A stretch of DNA of 64,000 bases. Source: Abelmoschus esculentus. Taxonomy: Eukaryota > Streptophyta > Magnoliopsida > Malvales > Malvaceae. Under the pieces are notes generated by a model that was not told the DNA's origin, did not search any database, and worked only from the letters and a program-made list of their open reading frames with translations. Of the stretch, positions 59,062 through 64,000 are shown in pieces (position 1 is the first letter of the stretch; every line of letters starts with the position of its first letter). The stretch lies in the NCBI GenBank assembly GCA_035048815.1, contig JAUCBN010000012.1, positions 9,839,001 to 9,903,000 on the forward strand, written 5' to 3'. A program made the position numbers and the translations under genes.

Positions 59062-59579
59062 TAGGAGTAATAATGAGCCTGATCGACTCGTGAACTCGTT
59101 ATTTTAATCTAGAAGTGATAATGAGCATGATCGGCTCGCAAGTTATTCGAACTCGGTTCAGGTTCGGGTTCGCTCGAAACCTTAACAAGTTGAGCTGAGC
59201 TTATCCAAGTTCGGCTCGAAAAGCTCAGAATAATTGTATTATATATATGCTACATATATACTAAAGTAATTTTTAGAACAAAAGAAAAATAATAAAATAG
59301 AAGAAATTCACTAAAAATAAATTAACTAAAATAATTTAGAAACTTTTTCCTCTTTCTCAATATTGAATTTTATTTTGGTGTTGGTTATGAAAAAGAGTTT
59401 TTAACGGATCATATCTTTTATAAAAAAAATATAATAAAATTTTTTATTTTTAGTAGAACCAAGTTTGACTAACCCGAGTCAAGTCCGACGAGCTTAGAGT
59501 TCAAGCCGAACCCGAGCCAAGCACAATAACACTGTTTTCAAGCCGAACCAAACTCTGACTCAACTCGTTATCACCCCTA
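59062..59579. mobile_element. hAT-like MITE, 518 bp, with duplicated left end
   Basis: Left end TAGGAGTAATAATGAGC, right end the complement of TAGGGGTGATAACGAGTTG. Flanking 8-bp sequences TTTTAATA (59054-59061) and TTTTAATT (59580-59587) differ at one base. A second left-end copy, TTTTAATC plus TAGAAGTGATAATGAGC, starts 48 bp inside (59102-59110). The interior has GTTCGGCTCGAAAAGCTC and GAACCCGAGCCAAGC, typical of this MITE type. Confidence 0.75.
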
Positions 59580-59587
59580 TTTTAATT

Positions 59588-60134
59588 GAGTGAGATATTT
59601 TTAGACAAATTTTAAATCTCATCTTAATCCTACTTAGAGGAAAGAAGAATAGAGGTTCTAGAGCAATGAAATAGAGTACTCCTATTGAATCTAAAAAACA
59701 AAGATAAACAACTTGGTTAACCGACCCACCTCTATAACATTCTGTTCAAAGTACTTAACAAATAAATTAAATATTAATAATTATACTACAAATTACTAAT
59801 ATTATATCAAAGCTTTGATATATATTTTTTTCTGTTCAAAATAGCACCTTAATGGTTTATATTTTTCAAAATAGCAGGAGTTCGGGTGCTATTATAGGGA
59901 TAACTATGAATACCAAAGGGCAGTTTTGGAAACTTCCAAGTTTGAACATCTACTTGTTTAGGGAAAATCAATCCAACATAAACAATCATAGACTTCTCGG
60001 CTTGCAAAACATAGTTGGATCTAAATCCATGCAAAAAATGAAACTAAAAAGAACATACATAAACTTAGATGAGTGAAAAACTTGAAAATACACACTAAAC
60101 TAGGCGTTGCTGGAATGCGATAGCTGTCATTCGG
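59588..60134. other. 3' flank of TON1
   Basis: AT-rich sequence downstream of the TON1 stop codon (which lies on the minus strand), so its higher-coordinate part should hold the TON1 3' UTR. No further gene is seen. Confidence 0.5.
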
Positions 60135-63100
60135 CTACATGGGATCATCCTTGTCGTCGTCCCTGCTGATTCCATCCCCGGCATGCCTGTGATCAAAGTA
60201 ATTAAGCAGATACAACTTTAGATGTTTCATATAGCTGTAAATACTGATTATGCATGCTATGGTTACTTGGATTCGGGTTTAAGTGCCCGACACGGGTACG
60301 GCTATAGAGTTTTCAAACTTATTTGGAGGGTCCTAGGAGGTCATATCGACGAGTGCCGGACACGGTTACTTCATGAAAAATGAAGAGTGCAAGCAACATA
60401 GGTTGCATGACTAAGGTGACTTGTTTTTAAAATAACTCGCTCATTACAACAACCTCGTTTGAAATTTATACGACAAATAAATAAACACCAAATGATGCCA
60501 AGGTTTCGGAGATGCATTTGTCTTACTACTACTGGATAAAAAAAACACACCGGGGAATGAAAGACGAAGCATCCAACAAGTGGAAGTTTCACCTAAAAGC
60601 TTTAAAAGGTGTGTGATGCCAATGTTTCATATTAATTCCTAGTAAACATCAAAACAGTAGGCGAAGTTTCATTTTAGCAGGGTTGAGAGACAAACCGCCA
60701 AGAAGAAGTTAGATTCCTGGCCTTTCTGTCCAACTGAAGGTTCTCAAGGGCAGCTGAAGTTCGAATCACATCATCATCATCGTATCTCCAACTATACTCG
60801 TCTTTCCTGTAACCAGACATGGAGGAGCCTGCTCTCCTATCTATATGCCAAAGTTATCATACGATGGAAACAACAATGAAGTAGCTATGAGAATGTTCTA
60901 ACAATATATAAGATAATCACTTACCAGATGACTGTGAAACAGGGACCGGCCTGTCAAAAAATGCTAAAAAAGTCAGCTTCTAGCAGTATTATGAAGCAAA
61001 ATAGGAAACAATAAAGATGAAGAAGCAGGATATGGCATTACTCCAGCACCTGCCCAATGGGGGCAAGCCCCCAGCAACAGTAGATGACGAGGGTCTTCTT
61101 GTGTTGCGAGACTCTAAACTAGACGAGGACTCAATTTCTTGTGATCTCCTTCCGGTTCCTCTCGCTTGGGATAAGTTCTGAAAAAACGTGATTCATATAT
61201 GAATCAAATTATTTAAACATTTAAATACAAAAAACGGGCGTCATGATGTAAGATAACATAGCAGATATCTAACTAACACAAAATTTGCAGCGTCATTTCC
61301 AAACGAAAGACAGAGCTGCTAATTTCTTTTTCCTTCTAACTGAGAACCATTACAGAAAACACCCAAAACCTGTTTCTGCACCAAATTTACAGTAAACCCC
61401 GTCCTTCTCCACACAGTGTTCAACATTCATCCCCCCTAACACAGTCCATGATATTCAGAAATGACCCATCTTGTCGCATCGGTTATCTTAAAAATACGTC
61501 AACCCAGAAGAACAACCAAACAATTGACATACTAACGCTTGGTCTAAAAGAATTATCATCATTCACAATACAGTGATACGACTACAAATAACCTTATCAC
61601 GGCAAAAAAGCAAACAAAGGGTTACAAGCTTCAGACAATATATGCACTAAAATCACTCAAACTTCACAAGTCAAATACCTCGTGCAGTACGAAATACATA
61701 CAAAAGAGATCAACTAACCTCAAACTTCAGGAAACCTTCAAGAACATCCAGAAGCAATGGTCCACTATCACCATTTCTGTTAAGATCATAACCATTTTTG
61801 CTACTAAAGTCTTTCAACTCGGCTTTCCAGGAGTCTTTTTGCTACATGTAAAAGAAGCCAAATAATCAGAACTATGATCAACTATAAAGCAATAACCAGA
61901 ACTATGATACATTGGAGATTACTGAATTACCAAGTTGCACTCAGGCTGATAAACTTTTAGAGAGTGGTTTAGTTGTGCCCAGTCTAAGTACTCACATACT
62001 AGCGCAGTTAACAGTCTTCCTGCATTTGGACATACAACGTGCACGTTATTAAGGAGATCACAAAAGACAGATTTAGAGAAGATTTCGGAGAATAACAAAT
62101 GCAACATGGGAACATGTTCCCAATTCACGTATGAAATAGTAGAGGAGAACTCATCTACCAAGGAAGAAAAACGAAAACAAAAACAAAATCTAGATACTAG
62201 CTTAATCATTTTCTAAATGAAAGAGGGACAAAAGCAAAAGCAGGCCATCTAATAACTTCAAATAACAATATATAACAAGGCTAAAAGCCTAAAACTAATG
62301 GCTGACCAGAAGGAGAAGCATGAAGCTGTTTAGCACGATCATTGCAACTTCCCAATAATGCAGGAGGTAAGCCTTCTTCCTTTTCAATAACTCGATCCTC
62401 CTCTTCTATCGCCTCAAAGACACTTGCCCTGAGTTCAGCCTGGAAGTGACATAAATGGAAAAAGAGAAAGTTATTCAAGTGCCTAATTCATTGTAAATTG
62501 AAATAGCAAGTACATTAACATAGAAGACAGAAAAAAAGGAGAAACAAAAATCCGTATGGAAAAACAGGTTTATTAATCCAAACACCTCACAATCAATAAT
62601 TCAAGATAATAATACCATTAATATACGTCAGCTCGTGTAGGTCTTACCACTACCACATACAGAACACACTAATGACATTGTTAGATCAGCTATTCTAATG
62701 TCCCATCCCCACACACAAAATAAAAATATCCCCTCTTTTCCTCCATATCTGCAAGCTCACAAGGAAAATGATTTTCTCGCACTCCCATTCAAACTTCGAG
62801 AATGAATTAAAAACTAGTCATTAACTAGGCTCAACATTTCTGAAAATTCGGGACATGAGTTTCTCTTCAATTTCTTTAGAAACACCTCACATACAAACTT
62901 CCAAGTCCCGAAACCAAATGTCTATACTCAATAATAGATATTCCTCATCTTGCACTATCCCCTATTCAATCAATCTAAATGAGAAACCCTCCTAAAATTA
63001 CACTACTTTCCTACAAATCCTCATACTAAAGACCGAGCAGATTAAGAACTTTCTTTTTTTCCTCTCTAGCTTCTAATACAAACAAATTATACCCAAATTT

Positions 63101-63706
63101 TCTGAAATTAAAGTAAACAATAAATGTTAACTAAATCCCTGGAAAAAAAAAAAAAACAAGACTTTCCCACTTACAATTCAACAAAATTAACAGCAAACCA
63201 GCTTATCAAACAAGATCAATGAGAAAATTTTCAAACTTTCCAATATGCCACAATCCCACATTGCTAAATTCCAATTTATCTAATTTCACCCCCCAAAAGA
63301 ACCACACTTGAATGTTTTCAGAACATGACATTTTAAATTTTAGGTCCAAATTGCAACACCCAAAGATCTAAAATCCCAATTGACACATTCAATTATTCCT
63401 AAAGGTAACATTTTTAACAAACATCAAACTTTCAAAACGAAACCCTACGTTTCCATCCTTAAACACGAGATCCAAGGCCAAAAGAGGAGACATTTCGTTT
63501 CTCAAAACAATAAATTAACAGACCCAAATTCCTCAATTCAGTTTCTTTTTCGCCATTCTTTCTCGAGAACCAAACATGAAATTCAAAAAAAATCCAAAAT
63601 ATAAAACATTTTTTCTTACCCGGATCTTAGCTAGAACCCCTTTCTTCTCTAGGGTTCGGGTAACTAGGGTTTTCAAATCCATCATCTCCCTCGTGTAATC
63701 ATCCAT
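60135..63706 (-). CDS. TON1: TONNEAU1 protein (TON1-type, preprophase band / cortical microtubule organiser), 260 aa
   Basis: Eight exons join in frame on the minus strand: 63706-63620, 62439-62307, 62019-61931, 61841-61719, 61177-61050, 60950-60925, 60840-60696 and 60186-60135, giving 260 residues, the length I recall for Arabidopsis TON1A/TON1B. The N-terminus MDDYTREMMDLKTLVTRTLE and the segment ALLGSCNDRAKQLHASPSG are near-diagnostic. Residues about 74-105 (RLLTALVCEYLDWAQLNHSL) form the LisH dimerisation motif shared with human FOP and OFD1-type centrosomal proteins. Next come SGPLLLDVLEGFLKFE, a Ser/Arg-rich linker and an acidic end (SRDDDKDDPM). In the TTP complex with TON2/FASS (a PP2A B'' subunit) and TRM proteins it organises cortical microtubules and the preprophase band. 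Intron 1 is 1180 bp; the reading frame is intact. Confidence 0.96.
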
Positions 63707-63861
63707 GGTTCTGTTTGTTTTCCTAGAAAATTAAGAACCAAAACATAAAAATTTAACCTTTTCCTTAAATTTGTCGAAGAACAAAGAAATGATGAAGATG
63801 GGAGCAACAAATAAAGAAATTCTGGTGAATGTGGGATCCACTGGACGGTGAAGTTTGATCT

Positions 63862-63981
63862 TGTCCGTTGATTTTCATGATCTGGTTTTCTGATATATGA
63901 TTCAAACTTCCTATATAGAAAAGTGTGATCTTGACCGTTAAGTTTCTTGATCTGATCCTTTCAGAGCAGATCCAACGGTTA
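63862..63981. promoter_or_regulatory. MSA-type / MYB3R-site cluster upstream of TON1
   Basis: TCCAACGGTTA at 63971-63981 fits the mitosis-specific activator consensus YCYAACGGYYA exactly. Two further AACGG cores lie on the other strand at 63932-63942 (CTTAACGGTCA, one mismatch) and 63862-63872 (core only). They sit about 160-275 bp upstream of the TON1 start codon, in two related blocks that share TGATCTTG and TTGATCTG/CATGATCTG words. MYB3R factors bind such sites to drive G2/M expression. Confidence 0.55.
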
Positions 63982-64000
63982 GGGAATTTTTAAGTTTCAC

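Noticed and set aside
62155..62209. N-terminal part of the 96-aa open frame around TON1 exon 3
   Set aside because: Only the part after the AG at 62020 is exon; the upstream residues are translated intron.
1..64000. tRNA, rRNA or snRNA genes
   Set aside because: None was recognised on reading both strands; a covariance-model scan would be needed to exclude them.

Overview
The window is nuclear DNA of a flowering plant: AT-rich, with GT-AG introns, plant-specific proteins and dense transposable elements. The gene content (TON1, a plant TBC/RabGAP, a nitrilase-like amidase) and the style of repeats (an Ogre-like Ty3/gypsy element, MULEs carrying plant-mobile-domain genes, LTRs rich in TATCGAAAC motifs) fit a eudicot. 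Malvaceae such as cotton is my best guess from familiarity with these repeats; I cannot prove the species.

Four host genes look intact once spliced by hand with GT-AG introns: (1) + strand 3861-7292, a 910-aa coiled-coil protein of unknown function; (2) - strand 8110-11413, a 327-aa nitrilase-family deaminated-glutathione amidase with its Glu-Lys-Cys triad; (3) + strand 47539-55185, an 850-aa TBC-domain RabGAP with a coiled-coil C-terminus; (4) - strand 60135-63706, a 260-aa TONNEAU1 protein. Genes 1 and 2 converge, as do genes 3 and 4, but the latter pair are separated by three hAT-like insertions. These four genes are not functionally linked by position.

The middle (about 11.6-47 kb) is a transposon cluster whose ends can be read from target-site duplications (TSDs): a hAT-type MITE (11653-12153, TSD TGATTAAT); MULE-1 (13803-18491, TSD TATAATATC); a complete 16.5-kb Ogre/Tat-type LTR retrotransposon (21447-37978, TSD GCCCT); MULE-2 (38751-46949, TSD CATCAAATC), which holds a nested solo LTR (45403-46544, TSD AAGAT). 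All element genes carry premature stops or deletions, and the Ogre reverse transcriptase has lost its YxDD catalytic box.

The most unusual signal lies in the 3' untranslated part of the Ogre-like element: nine hairpins (34982-35392) that share one loop sequence but have different stems; eight of the nine stems are self-complementary, which is a covariation pattern. A second family of three hairpins lies at 33953-34090. Also notable: plant-mobile-domain proteins appear in MULE-2, as a likely remnant in MULE-1 and, by resemblance, as ORF1 of the Ogre element; both MULEs have terminal repeats built from arrays of imperfect palindromes; and TON1 has a perfect mitosis-specific activator (MSA-type) motif upstream.
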